From Dendrophyllia cribrosa (lineage: Eukaryota > Cnidaria > Anthozoa > Scleractinia > Dendrophylliidae), in NCBI GenBank assembly GCA_024195265.1, contig JAJLRJ010000002.1, positions 2,125,388 through 2,189,387 on the forward strand: a DNA stretch of 64,000 nucleotides, given 5' to 3'. Every line of letters starts with the position of its first letter. The first letter of the stretch is position 1. Below the pieces are notes generated by a model that had not been told where the DNA came from, ran no database searches, and saw nothing but the letters and a program-made list of their open reading frames with translations. Positions 27,253 through 39,997 of the stretch are shown here, piece by piece. Made by a program: the position numbers and the translations under genes.

Positions 27253-27739
27253 GTAAGTAGTTTAGGTCCTGTCAACACACTAACATTGTTATTTATGCTT
27301 AAACGGGTTTTAAAACCATATTTTGAAAATGTTTTCGGCCGTCCACTCTTATGCGCCGTTTCATTATCCGACAGATTTCGTGTTTACAAGTAAGCGCCTC
27401 ATTGTTTACGGGTATCGTTTTCAAGTTTCATATGCTCCTGCACAACTTTAACAAAAAATAATTTGCGTCGAACATGAACGCTCTATTGCTTTCCGAAGAA
27501 TTTTCCGCGCTGTTTTCTCGAAGTGAACTTTTTGACCTTGATGGGGCACTTTAAAGAGCTACAACTCAAAGGGAATTTGTGATATAGCAAATCGCAGACA
27601 TGTTTCTGGGCGTGCCTAAATGTTCTGTAATAGCCAACAATTTAAAATTTGAGGATGAGAATAATCGTTGTGAACGCATTGTTCGTTTGAATTGTAATTA
27701 TTGTAACAACATTGTATTTCTGTATTTGTATTCTTGCAG

Positions 27740-28027
27740 ATGCACCTGAGTTCACCAAGCAACCGACAAATATGGTGAAAATAGAAGAAGAAAATGTTGT
27801 CTTGAACTGTACAGTAGATGGAAATCCCCAACCCAGCGTTGAATGGACAAAAGATAATGTGGTTCTAAACATAACAGCAGATCCAAAGCTAAGCACAACT
27901 TCATCAGGAAACACTCACAGTTTGACAATTCAGAATGTTCACCGATCAGATGAAGGACAATACAGATGTGTGGCTAACAACAATGTTAATTCCACCACTT
28001 CAGAGGCAGGGACCCTAACAGTACACT
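27740..28027 (+). CDS. Ig exon 37
   Basis: Leu22 with the Asn82/Thr87 tail, a class mosaic. Frame intact although both flanking regions carry indels. Confidence 0.85.
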
Positions 28028-28513
28028 GTAAGTAGTTTAGGCCCTGTCAACACACTAACATTGTTATTTATGCTTAAACGGGTTTTAAAACCATATTTTG
28101 AAAATGTTTTCGGCCGTCCACTCTTATGCGCCGTTTCATTATCCGACAGATTTCGTGTTTACAAGTAAGCGCCTCATTGTTTACGGGTATCGTTTTCAAG
28201 TTTCATATGCTCCTGCACAACTTTAACAAAAAATAATTTGCGTCGAACATGAACGCTCTATTGCTTTCCGAAGAATTTTCCGCGCAGTTTTCTCGAAGTG
28301 AATTTTTGACCTTGATGGGGCACTTTAAAGAGCTACAACTCAAAGGGAATTTGTGATATGGCAAATCGCAGACATGTTTCTGGGCGTGCCTAAATGTTCT
28401 GTAATAGCCAACAATTTAAAATTTGAGGATGAGAATAATCGTTGTGAACGCATTGTTCGTTTGAATTGTAATTATTGTAACAACATTGTATTTCTGTATT
28501 TGTATTCTTGCAG

Positions 28514-28802
28514 ATGCACCTCGAGTTCACCAAGCAACCGACAAATATGGTGAAAATAGAAGAAGAAAATGTTGTCTTGAACTGTACAGTAGATGGAAAT
28601 CCTCAACCCAGCGTTGAATGGACAAAAGATAATGTGGTTCTAAACATAACAGCAGATCCAAAGCTAAGCACAACTTCATCAGGAAACACTCACAGTTTGA
28701 CAATTCAGAATGTTCACCGATCAGATGAAGGACAATACAGATGTGTGGCTAACAACAGTGTTAATTCCACCTATTCAGAGGCAGGGACCCTAACAGTACA
28801 CT
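28514..28802 (+). CDS. Ig exon 38, 1-bp insertion
   Basis: 289 bp: an extra C near 28522 (cacctcgag) shifts the frame four codons into the exon. The remainder is a perfect Leu22/Ser82/Tyr87 domain in the shifted frame. Confidence 0.6.
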
Positions 28803-29284
28803 GTAAGTAGTTTAGGCCCTATCAATACACTAACATTGTTATTTATGCTTAAACGGGTTTAAAACCATATTTTGAAAATGTTTTCGGCCGTCCACTCCTA
28901 TGCGCCGTTTCATTATCCGACAGATTTCGTGTTTACAAGTAAGCGCCTCATTGTTTACGGGTATCGTTTTCAAGTTTCATATGCTCCTGCACAACTTTAA
29001 CAAAAAATAATTTGCGTCGAACATGAACGCTCCATTGCTTTCCGAAGAATTTTCCGCGCTGTTTTCTCGAAGTGAATTTTGACCTTGATGGGCACTTTAA
29101 AGAGCTACAACTCAAAGGGAATTTCTGATATGGCAATCGCAGACATGTTTCTGGGCGTGCCTAAATGTTCTGTAATAGCCAACAATTTAAAATTTGAGGA
29201 TGAGAATAATCGTTGTGAACGCATTGTTCGTTTGAATTGTAATTATTGTAACAACATTGTATTTCTGTATTTGTATTCTTGCAG

Positions 29285-29572
29285 ATGCACCTGAGTTCAC
29301 CAAGCAACCAACAAATATGGTGAAAATAGAAGAAGAAAATGTTGTCTTTAACTGTACAGTAGATGGAAATCCCCAACCCAGCGTTGAATGGACAAAAGAT
29401 AATGTGGTTCTAAACATAACAGCAGATCCAAAGCTAAGCACAACTTCATCAGGAAACACTCACAGTTTGACAATTCAGAATGTTCACCGATCAGATGAAG
29501 GACAATACAGATGTGTGGCTAACAACAATGTTAATTCCACCACTTCAGAGGCAGGGACCCTAACAGTACACT
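29285..29572 (+). CDS. Ig exon 39
   Basis: Phe22/Asn82/Thr87, intact. Three one-base deletions sit in the intron before it (29.08-29.14 kb). Confidence 0.86.
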
Positions 29573-30058
29573 GTAAGTAGTTTAGGCCCTGTCAACACAC
29601 TAACATTGTTATTTATGCTTAAACGGGTTTTAAAACCATATTTTGAAAATGTTTTCGGCCGTCCACTCTTATGCGCCGTTTCATTATCCGACAGATTTCG
29701 TGTTTACAAGTAAGCGCCTCATTGTTTACGGGTATCGTTTTCAAGTTTCATATGCTCCTGCACAACTTTAACAAAAAATAATTTGCGTCGAACATGAACG
29801 CTCCATTCCTTTCCGAAGAATTTTCCGCGCTGTTTTCTCGAAGTGAATTTTTGACCTTGATGGGGCACTTTAAAGAGCTACAACTCAAAGGGAATTTGTG
29901 ATATGGCAAATCGCAGACATGTTTCTGGGCGTGCCTAAATGTTCTGTAATAGCCAACAATTTAAAATTTGAGGATGAAAATAATCGTTGTGAACGCATTG
30001 TTCGTTTGAATTGTAATTATTGTAACATCATTGTATTTCTGTATTTGTATTCTTGCAG

Positions 30059-30346
30059 ATGCACCTGAGTTCACCAAGCAACCGACAAATATGGTGAAAA
30101 TAGAAGAAGAAAATGTTGTCTTGAACTGTACAGTAGATGGAAATCCTCAACCCAGCGTTGAATGGACAAAAGATAATGTGGTTCTAAACATAACAGCAGA
30201 TCCAAAGCTAAGCACAACTTCATCAGGAAACACTCACAGTTTGACAATTCAGAATGTTCACCGATCAGATGAAGGACAATACAGATGTGTGGCTAACAAC
30301 AGTGCTAATTCCACCTATTCAGAGGCAGGGACCCTAACAGTACACT
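30059..30346 (+). CDS. Ig exon 40
   Basis: Leu22/Ser82/Tyr87 with Ala83. Followed by a 38-bp-deleted intron with a private tcgaaagtcc. Confidence 0.88.
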
Positions 30347-30793
30347 GTAAGTAGTTTAGGCCCTATCAATACACTAACATTGTTATTTATGCTTAAACGG
30401 GTTTAAAACCATATTTTGAAAATGTTTTCGAAAGTCCACACCTATGCGCCGTTTCATTATCCGATAGATTTCGTGTTTACAAGTAAGCGTTCTCATTGTT
30501 CACGGGAATCGTTTTCAAGTTTCATATGCTCGTGCACAACTTTAGCAAAAAATAATTTGCATCGAACAAAACGCTCCATTGCTTTCCGAAGAATTTTCCG
30601 CGCTGTTTTCTCGAAGTGAATTTTTGGCCTTTGTGATATGGGAAATCGCAGACATGTTTCTGGGCGTGGCTAAATGTTCTGTCATAGCCAACAATTTAAA
30701 ATTTGAGGATGAAAATAATCGTTGTGAACGCATTGTTCGTTTGAATTGTAATTATTGTAACATCATTGTATTTCTGTATTTGTATCCTTGCAG

Positions 30794-31081
30794 ATGCACC
30801 TGAGTTCACCAAGCAACCAACAAATATGGTGAAAATAGAAGAAGAAAATGTTGTCTTTAACTGTACAGTAGATGGAAATCCCCAACCCAGCGTTGAATGG
30901 ACAAAAGATAATGTGGTTCTAAACATAACAGCAGATCCAAAGCTAAGCACAACTTCACCAGGAAACATTCACAGTTTGACAATTCAGAATGTTTACCGAT
31001 CAGATGAAGGACAATACAGATGTGTGGCTAACAACACTGTTAATTCCACCACTTCAGAGGCAGGGACCCTAACAGTACACT
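30794..31081 (+). CDS. Ig exon 41
   Basis: Phe22 with Pro56, Ile59, Tyr68 and Thr82. NNT keeps the Asn80 sequon. Confidence 0.88.
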
Positions 31082-31567
31082 GTAAGTAGTTTAGGCCCTG
31101 TCAACACACTAACATTGTTATTTATGCTTAAACGGGTTTTAAAACCATACTTTGAAAATGTTTTCGGCCGTCCACTCTTATGCGCCGTTTCATTATCCGA
31201 CAGATTTCGTGTTTACAAGTAAGCGCCTCATTGTTTACGGGTATCGTTTTCAAGTTTCATATGCTCCTGCACAACTTTAACAAAAAATAATTTGCGTCGA
31301 ACATGAACGCTCCATTGCTTTCCGAAGAATTTTCCGCGCTGTTTTCTCGAAGTGAATTTTTGACCTTGATGGGGCACTTTAAAGAGCTACAACTCAAAGG
31401 GAATTTGTGATATGGCAAATCGCAGACATGTTTCTGGGCGTGCCTAAATGTTCTGTAATAGCCAACAATTTAAAATTTGAGGATGAGAATAATCGTTGTA
31501 AACGCATTGTTCGTTTGAATTGTAATTATTGTAACAACATTGTATTTCTGTATTTGTATTCTTGCAG

Positions 31568-31855
31568 ATGCACCTGAGTTCACCAAGCAACCGACAAATA
31601 TGGTGAAAATAGAAGAAGAAAATGTTGTCTTTAACTGTACAGTAGATGGAAATCCCCAACCCAGCGTTGAATGGACAAAAGATAATGTGGTTCTAAACAT
31701 AACAGCAGATCCAAAGCTAAGCACAACTTCACCAGGAAACATTCACAGTTTGACAATTCAGAATGTTTACCGATCAGATGAAGGACAATACAGATGTGTG
31801 GCTAACAATAGTGTTAATTCCACCTATTCAGAGGCAGGGACCCTAACAGTACACT
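31568..31855 (+). CDS. Ig exon 42
   Basis: Shares Pro56, Ile59 and Tyr68 with exon 41 but ends in Ser82/Tyr87: a conversion-type mosaic with a breakpoint between residues 68 and 82. Confidence 0.88.
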
Positions 31856-32302
31856 GTAAGTAGTTTAGGCCCTATCAATACACTAACATTGTTATTTATG
31901 CTTAAACGGGTTTAAAACCATATTTTGAAAATGTTTTCGGCCGTCCACACCTATGCGCCGTTTTATTATCCGATAGATTTCGTGTTTACAAGTAAGCGTC
32001 CTCATTGTTCACGGGAATCGTTTTCAAGTTTCATATGCTCGTGCACAACTTTAGCAAAAAATAATTTGCATCGAACAAAACGCTCCATTGCTTTCCGAAG
32101 AATTTTCCGCGCTGTTTTCTCGAAGTGAATTTTTGGCCTTTGTGATATGAGAAATCGCAGACATGTTTCTGGGCGTGGCTAAATGTTCTGTTATAGCCAA
32201 CAATTTAAAATTTGAGGATAAAAATAATCGTTGTGAACGCATTGTTCGTTTGAATTGTAATTATTGTAACATCATTGTATTTCTGTATTTGTATCGTTGC
32301 AG

Positions 32303-32590
32303 ATGCACCTGAGTTCACCAAGCAACCAACAAATATGGTGAAAATAGAAGAAGAAAATGTTGTCTTTAACTGTACAGTAGATGGAAATCCCCAACCCAGC
32401 GTTGAATGGACAAAAGATAATGTGGTTCTAAACATAACAGCAGATCCAAAGCTAAGCACAACTTCATCAGGAAACATTCACAGTTTGACAATTCAGAATG
32501 TTTACCGATCAGATGAAGGACAATACAGATGTGTGGCTAACAACAATGTTAATTCCACCACTTCAGAGGCAGGGACCCTAACAGTACACT
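32303..32590 (+). CDS. Ig exon 43
   Basis: Ile59 and Tyr68 without Pro56, and Asn82. The acceptor is altered to tatcgttgcag. 38-bp-deleted introns lie on both sides. Confidence 0.88.
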
Positions 32591-33037
32591 GTAAGTAGTT
32601 TAGGCCCTGTCAACACACTAACATTGTTATTTATGCTTAAACGGGTTTAAAACCATATTTTGAAAATGTTTTCGGCCGTCCACACCTATGCGCCGTTTTA
32701 TTATCCGATAGATTTCGTGTTTACAAGTAAGCGTCCTCATTGTTCACGGGAATCGTTTTCAAGTTTCATATGCTCGTGCACAACTTTAGCAAAAAATAAT
32801 TTGCATCGAACAAAACGCTCCATTGCTTTCCGAAGAATTTTCCGCGCTGTTTTCTCGAAGTGAATTTTTGGCCTTTGTGATATGGGAAATCGCAGACATG
32901 TTTCTGGGCGTGGCTAAATATTCTGTTATAGCCAACAATTTAAAATTTGAGGATGAAAATAATCGTTGTGAACGCATTGTTCGTTTGAATTGTAATTATT
33001 GTAACATCATTGTATTTCTGTATTTGTATCCTTGCAG

Positions 33038-33325
33038 ATGCACCTGAGTTCACCAAGCAACCAACAAATATGGTGAAAATAGAAGAAGAAAATGTTGTCT
33101 TTAACTGTACAGTAGATGGAAATCCCCAACCCAGCGTTGAATGGACAAAAGATAATGTGGTTCTAAACATAACAGCAGATCCAAAGCTAAGCACAACTTC
33201 ATCAGGAAACACTCACAGTTTGACAATTCAGAATGTTCACCGATCAGATGAAGGACAATACAGATGTGTAGCTAACAACAATGTTAATTCCACCACTTCA
33301 GAGGCAGGGACCCTAACAGTACACT
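33038..33325 (+). CDS. Ig exon 44
   Basis: Phe22/Asn82/Thr87. Last copy preceded by a 38-bp-deleted intron. Confidence 0.88.
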
Positions 33326-33811
33326 GTAAGTAGTTTAGGCCCTGTCAACACACTAACATTGTTATTTATGCTTAAACGGGTTTTAAAACCATATTTTGAA
33401 AATGTTTTCGGCCGTCCACTCTTATGCGCCGTTTCATTATCCGACAGATTTCGTGTTTACAAGTAAGCGCCTCATTGTTTACGGGTATCGTTTTCAAGTT
33501 TCATATGCTCCTGCACAACTTTAACAAAAAATAATTTGCATTGAACATGAACGCTCTATTGCTTTCCGAAGAATTTTCCGCGCTGTTTTCTCGAAGTGAA
33601 TTTTTGACCTTGATGGGGCACTTTAAAGAGCTACAACTCAAAGGGAATTTGTGATATGGCAAATCGCAGACATGTTTCTGGGCGTGCCTAAATGTTCTGT
33701 AATAGCCAACAATTTAAAATGTGAGGATGAGAATAATCGTTGTGAACGCATTGTTCAATTGAATTGTAGTTATTGTAACATCATTGTATTTCTGTATTTG
33801 TGTCCTTCCAG

Positions 33812-34099
33812 ATGCACCTGAGTTCACCAAGCAACCGACAAATATGGTGAAAATAGAAGAAGAAAATGTTGTCTTGAACTGTACAGTAGATGGAAATCCT
33901 CAACCCAGCGTTGAATGGACAAAAGATAATGTGGTTCTAAACATAACAGCAGATCCAAAGCTAAGCACAACTTCATCAGGAAACACTCACAGTTTGACAA
34001 TTCAGAATGTCCACCGATCAGATGAAGGACAATACAGATGTGTGGCTCACAACAGTGTTAATTCCACCACGTCAGAGGCAGGGACCCTAACAGTACACT
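33812..34099 (+). CDS. Ig exon 45
   Basis: Leu22 with His80, which removes the Asn80 sequon. Acceptor gtccttccag. From here to the right, introns diverge more from the array centre. Confidence 0.88.
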
Positions 34100-34584
34100 G
34101 TAAGTAGTTTAGGCTCTGGCAATACACTAACGTTGTTATTTATGCATAAACGGAATTTAAAACCATATTTTTAAAATGTTTTCGGCCGTCCACTCCTATG
34201 CGTCGTTTCATTATCCGATAGATTTCGTCTTTACAGTAAACGTCCTCATTGTTCACGGGTATCGTTTTCAATTTTCATATGCACGTGAACAACTTTAGCA
34301 AAAAATTATTTCCATGGAACAGAACGCTCGATTGCTTTCCGAAGAATTTTCCGCGATGTTTTCTCGAAGTGAATTTATGGCCTTTCTCGGGCACTTTAAA
34401 GAGCTACAACTCAAAGGGAATTTGTGATATGGGAAATCGCAGACATGTTTCTCGGCGTGCCTAAATGTTCTGTAATAGCCAACAATTTAAAATGTGAGTA
34501 TGAAAATAATCGTTGTGAACGCATTGTTCGTTTCAATTGTAGTTATTGTAACATCATTGTATTTCTGTATTTGTGTCCCTCCAG

Positions 34585-34872
34585 ATGTACCTGAGTTCAC
34601 CAAGCAACCGACAAATATGGTGAAAATAGAAGAAGAAAATGTTGTCTTGAACTGTACAGTAGATGGAAATCCTCAACCCAGCGTTGAATGGACAAAAGAT
34701 AATGTGGTTCTAAACATAACAGCAGATCCAAAGCTAAGCACAACTTCATCAGGAAACACTCATAGTTTGATAATTCAGATTGTTAACCGATCAGATGAAG
34801 GACAATACAGATGTGTGGCTAACAACAGTGTTAATTCCACCACGTCAGAGGCAGGGACCCTAACAGTACACT
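34585..34872 (+). CDS. Ig exon 46
   Basis: Val2, Ile63, Ile66 and Asn68. Asn68 creates a new NRS sequon, giving five in this domain. Acceptor gtccctccag. Confidence 0.88.
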
Positions 34873-35356
34873 GTAAGTAGTTTAGGCCCTATCAATACAC
34901 TAACATTGTTATTTATGCTTAAACGGGTTTTAAAACCATATTTTGAAAATATTTTCGGCCGTCCACTTCTATGCGCCCTTTCATTATCCGACAGATTTCG
35001 TGTTTACAAGTAAGCGTCATCATTTTCACGGGTATCGGTTTCAAGTTTCATATGCACGTGCACAACTTTAGCAAAAAATAATTTGCATCGAACAGAACGC
35101 TCGGTTGCTTTCCGAAGAATTTTCTGCACTGTTTTCTCGAAGTGAATTTTTGGCCTTGATGGGGCACTTAAAGAGCTACAACTCAAAGGGAAATTGTGAT
35201 ATGGTAAATCGCAGACATGTTTCTAGGCGTGGGTGAAGGTTCTGTTATAGCCAAGAATTTAAAATTTGAGGATGAAAATAACCGTTGTGAACGCATTGTT
35301 CGTTTGAATTGTAATTATTGTAACATCATTGTATTTCTGTATTTGTATCCTTGCAG

Positions 35357-35644
35357 ATGCACCTGAGTTCACCAAGCAACCGACAAATATGGTGAAAATA
35401 GAAGAAGAAAATGTTGTCTTGAACTGTACAGTAGGTGGAAATCCTCAACCCAGCGTTGAATGGACAAAAGATAATGTGGTTCTAAACATTACAGCAGATC
35501 CAAAGCTAAGCACAACTTCATCAGGAAACACTTACAGTTTGACAATTCAGAATGTTCACCGATCAGATGAAGGACAATACAGATGTGTGGCTAACAACAG
35601 TGTTAATTCCACCACGTCAGAGGCAGGGACCCTAACAGTACACT
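35357..35644 (+). CDS. Ig exon 47
   Basis: Gly27, as in exons 1 and 3 at the opposite end of the array, and Tyr60. Ser82/Thr87 tail. Confidence 0.88.
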
Positions 35645-36131
35645 GTAAGTAGTTTAGGCTCTGGCAATACACTAACGTTGTTTTTTATGCTTAAACGGGT
35701 TTTAAAACCATATTTTTAAAATGTTTTCGGCCGTCCACTCCTATGCGTCGTTTCATTATCCGACAGATTTCGTGTTTACAGTAAGCGTCCTCATTGTTCC
35801 CGGGTATCGTTTTCAAGTTTCATATGCACGTGCACAACTTTAGCAAAAAATTATTTGCATCGAACAGAACGCTCGATTGCATTCCGAAGAATATTCCGCG
35901 CGCTGTTTTCTCGAAGTGCCTTTATGGCTTTTTCAGGGCACTTTAAAGAGCTACAACTCAAAGGGAATTTGTGATATGGGAAATCGCAGACATGATTCTG
36001 GGCGTGGGTAAAGGTTCTCTAATAGCCAACAATTTAAATTTTGAGGATGAAAATAATCGTTGTGAACACATTCATTGTGTGAATTATAATTATTGTAACA
36101 TTATTGCATTTTTGTATTTGTATCCTTCCAG

Positions 36132-36419
36132 ATGCACCTGAGTTCACCAAGCAACCGACAAATATGGTGAAAATAGAAGAAGAAAATGTTTTCTTTAACT
36201 GTACAGTAGATGGAAATCCTCAACCCAGCGTTGAATGGACAAAAGATAATGTGGTTCTAAACATAACAGCAGATCCAAAGCTAAGCACAACTTCATCAGG
36301 AAACACTCACAGTTTGACAATTCAGAATGTTCACCGATCAGATGAAGGACAATACAGATGTGTGGCTAACAACAGTGTTAAATCCACCAATTCAGAGGCA
36401 GGGTCTCTAACAGTACACT
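36132..36419 (+). CDS. Ig exon 48
   Basis: Phe21-Phe22, Lys84, Asn87 and Ser92. Lys84 removes the Asn84 sequon. First member of a two-unit block that is repeated. Confidence 0.88.
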
Positions 36420-36904
36420 GTAAGTAGTTTAGTCCCTGTCAATACGCTAACATTGTTATTTGTGCTTAAACGGGTTTAAAACCATATTTTGAAAATGTTT
36501 TCCGCCGTCCACACCTATGCGCCGTTTCATTATCCGACAGATTTCGTGTTTACAAGTAAGCATCCTCATTGTTCACGGGTATCGTTTTCAAGTTTCATAT
36601 GCTCGTGCACAACTTTAGCAAAAAATAATTTGCATCGAACAGAACGCTCCATTGCTTTCCGAAGAATTTTCCGCCCTGTTTTCTCCAAGTGAATTTTTGG
36701 CCTTGATGGGGCACTTTAAAGAGCTACAACTCAAAGGGAATTTGTGATATGGAAAATCGCAGACATGTTTCTGGGCGTGGCTAAATGTTCTGTAATAGCC
36801 AACAATTTAAAATTTGAGGATGAAAATAATCGTTGTGAACGCATTGTTCGTTTGAATTGTAATTATTGTAACATCATTGTATTTCTGTATTTGTATCCTT
36901 GCAG

Positions 36905-37192
36905 ATGCACCTGAGTTCACCAAGCAACCGACAAATATGGTGAAAATAGAAGAAGAAAATGTTTTCCTTAACTGTACAGTAGATGGAAATCCTCAACCAA
37001 GCGTTGAATGGACAAAAGATAATGTGGTTCTAAACATTACAGCATATCCAAAGCTAAGCACAACTTCATCAGGAAACACTCACAGTTTGACAATTCAGAA
37101 TGTTCACCGATCAGATGAAGGACAATACAGATGTGTGGCTAACAACAGTGTTAATTCCACCACTTCAGAGGCAGGGACCCTAACAGTACACT
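36905..37192 (+). CDS. Ig exon 49
   Basis: Phe21-Leu22 and Tyr48 in place of Asp (ITAYP). Second member of the two-unit block. Confidence 0.88.
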
Positions 37193-37678
37193 GTAAGTAG
37201 TTTAGGCCCTGTCAATACACTAACATTGTTATTTATGCTTAAACGGGTTTTAAAACCATATTTTGAAAATATTTTCGGCCGTCCACTCCTATGCGTCGTT
37301 TCATTATCCGACAGATTTCGTGTTTACAGTAAGCGTCCTCATTGTTCCCGGGTATCGTTTTCAAGTTTCATATGCACGTGCACAACTTTAGCAAAAAATT
37401 ATTTGCATCGAACAGAACGCTCGATTGCATTCCGAAGAATATTCCGCGCGCTGTTTTCTCGAAGTGCCTTTATGGCTTTTTCGGGCACTTTAAAGAGCTA
37501 CAACTCAAAGGGAATTTGTGATATGGGAAATCGCAGACATGATTCTGGGCGTGGGTAAAGGTTCTCTAATAGCCAACAATTTAAATTTTGAGGATGAAAA
37601 TAATCGTTGTGAACACATTCATTGTGTGAATTATAATTATTGTAACATTATTGCATTTTTGTATTTGTATCCTTCCAG

Positions 37679-37966
37679 ATGCACCTGAGTTCACCAAGCA
37701 ACCGACAAATATGGTGAAAATAGAAGAAGAAAATGTTTTCTTTAACTGTACAGTAGATGGAAATCCTCAACCCAGCGTTGAATGGACAAAAGATAATGTG
37801 GTTCTAAACATAACAGCAGATCCAAAGCTAAGCACAACTTCATCAGGAAACACTCACAGTTTGACAATTCAGAATGTTCACCGATCAGATGAAGGACAAT
37901 ACAGATGTGTGGCTAACAACAGTGTTAAATCCACCAATTCAGAGGCAGGGTCTCTAACAGTACACT
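37679..37966 (+). CDS. Ig exon 50
   Basis: Protein-identical to exon 48, 1,547 bp upstream. Confidence 0.88.
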
Positions 37967-38451
37967 GTAAGTAGTTTAGTCCCTGTCAATACGCTAACAT
38001 TGTTATTTGTGCTTAAACGGGTTTAAAACCATATTTTGAAAATGTTTTCCGCCGTCCACACCTATGCGCCGTTTCATTATCCGACAGATTTCGTGTTTAC
38101 AAGTAAGCATCCTCATTGTTCACGGGTATCGTTTTCAAGTTTCATATGCTCGTGCACAACTTTAGCAAAAAATAATTTGCATCGAACAGAACGCTCCATT
38201 GCTTTCCGAAGAATTTTCCGCCCTGTTTTCTCCAAGTGAATTTTTGGCCTTGATGGGGCACTTTAAAGAGCTACAACTCAAAGGGAATTTGTGATATGGA
38301 AAATCGCAGACATGTTTCTGGGCGTGGCTAAATGTTCTGTAATAGCCAACAATTTAAAATTTGAGGATGAAAATAATCGTTGTGAACGCATTGTTCGTTT
38401 GAATTGTAATTATTGTAACATCATTGTATTTCTGTATTTGTATCCTTGCAG

Positions 38452-38739
38452 ATGCACCTGAGTTCACCAAGCAACCGACAAATATGGTGAAAATAGAAGA
38501 AGAAAATGTTTTCCTTAACTGTACAGTAGATGGAAATCCTCAACCAAGCGTTGAATGGACAAAAGATAATGTGGTTCTAAACATTACAGCATATCCAAAG
38601 CTAAGCACAACTTCATCAGGAAACACTCACAGTTTGACAATTCAGAATGTTCACCGATCAGATGAAGGACAATACAGATGTGTGGCTAACAACAGTGTTA
38701 ATTCCACCACTTCAGAGGCAGGGACCCTAACAGTACACT
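38452..38739 (+). CDS. Ig exon 51
   Basis: Protein-identical to exon 49, 1,547 bp upstream, including Tyr48. Confidence 0.88.
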
Positions 38740-39224
38740 GTAAGTAGTTTAGGCCCTGTCAATACACTAACATTGTTATTTATGCTTAAACGGGTTTTAA
38801 AACCATATTTTGAAAATATTTTCGGCCGTCCACTCCTATGCGTCGTTTCATTATCCGACAGATTTCGTGTTTACAGTAAGCGTCCTCATTGTTCCCGGGT
38901 ATCGTTTTCAAGTTTAATATGCACGTGCACAACTTGAGCAAAAAATAATTTGCATCGAACAGAACGCTCGATTGCTTTCCGAAGAATTTTCTGCACTGTT
39001 TTCTCGAAGTGCCTTTATGGCCTTTATCGGGCACTTTAAAGAGCTACAACTCAAAGGGAATTTGTGATATGGGAAATCGCAGACATGATTCTGGGCGTGG
39101 GTAAAGGTTCTCTAATAGCCAACAATTTAAATTTTGAGGATGAAAATAATCGTTGTGAACACATTCATCGTCTGAATTGTAATTATTGTAACATTATTGC
39201 ATTTTTGTATTTTTATCCTTCCAG

Positions 39225-39512
39225 ATGCACCTGAGTTCACCAAGCAACCGACAAATATGGTGAAAACAGAAGAAGAAAATGTTTTCTTTAACTGTACAGT
39301 AGATGGAAATCCTCAACCCAGCGTTGAATGGACAAAAGATAATGTGGTTATAAACATAACAGCAGATCCAAAGCTAGGCACAACTTCATCAGGAAACACT
39401 CACAGTTTGACAATTCAGAATGTTCACCGATCAAATGAAGGACAATACAGATGTGTGGCTAACAACAGTGTTAAATCCACCAATTCAGAGGCAGGGTCTC
39501 TAACAGTACACT
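39225..39512 (+). CDS. Ig exon 52
   Basis: A diverged relative of exons 48 and 50 (Phe21-Phe22, Lys84, Ser92) with extra changes Thr15, Ile43, Gly52 and Asn71. Asn71 replaces the conserved Asp of the D-x-G-x-Y-x-C motif, which may weaken the fold. Confidence 0.86.
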
Positions 39513-39997
39513 GTAAGTAGTTTAGGCCCTGTCAATACGCTAACATTGTTATTTGTGCTTAAACGGGTTTAAAACCATATTTTGAAAATGTTTTCCGCCG
39601 TCCACACCTATGCGCCGTTTTATTATCCGACAGATTTCGTGTTTACAAGTAAGCATCCTCATTGTTCACGGGTATCGTTTTCAAGTTTCATATGCTCGTG
39701 CACAACTTTAGCAAAAAATACTTTGCATCGAACAGAACGCTCCATTGCTTTCCGAAGAATTTTCCGCCCTGTTTTCTCCAAGTGAATTTTTGGCCTTGAT
39801 GGGGCACTTTAAAGAGCTACAACTCAAAGGGAATTTGTGATATGGAAAATGGCAGACATGTTTCTGGGCGTGGCTAAATGTTCTGTAATAGCCAACAATT
39901 TAAACTTTGAGGATGAAAATAATCGTTGTGAACGCATTGTTCGTTTGAATTGTAATTATTGTAACATCATTGTATTTCTGTATTTGTATCCTTGCAG

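Noticed and set aside
3086..32477. Repeated minus-strand frames of 63-136 codons across the array
   Set aside because: They mirror the Ig exons and introns and recur only because the units are nearly identical; codon pattern and splice evidence favour the + strand.
7407..39785. Recurrent + strand frame of 67 codons in introns
   Set aside because: It lies wholly between a good donor and the next acceptor and is disrupted in many units; it is intron sequence.
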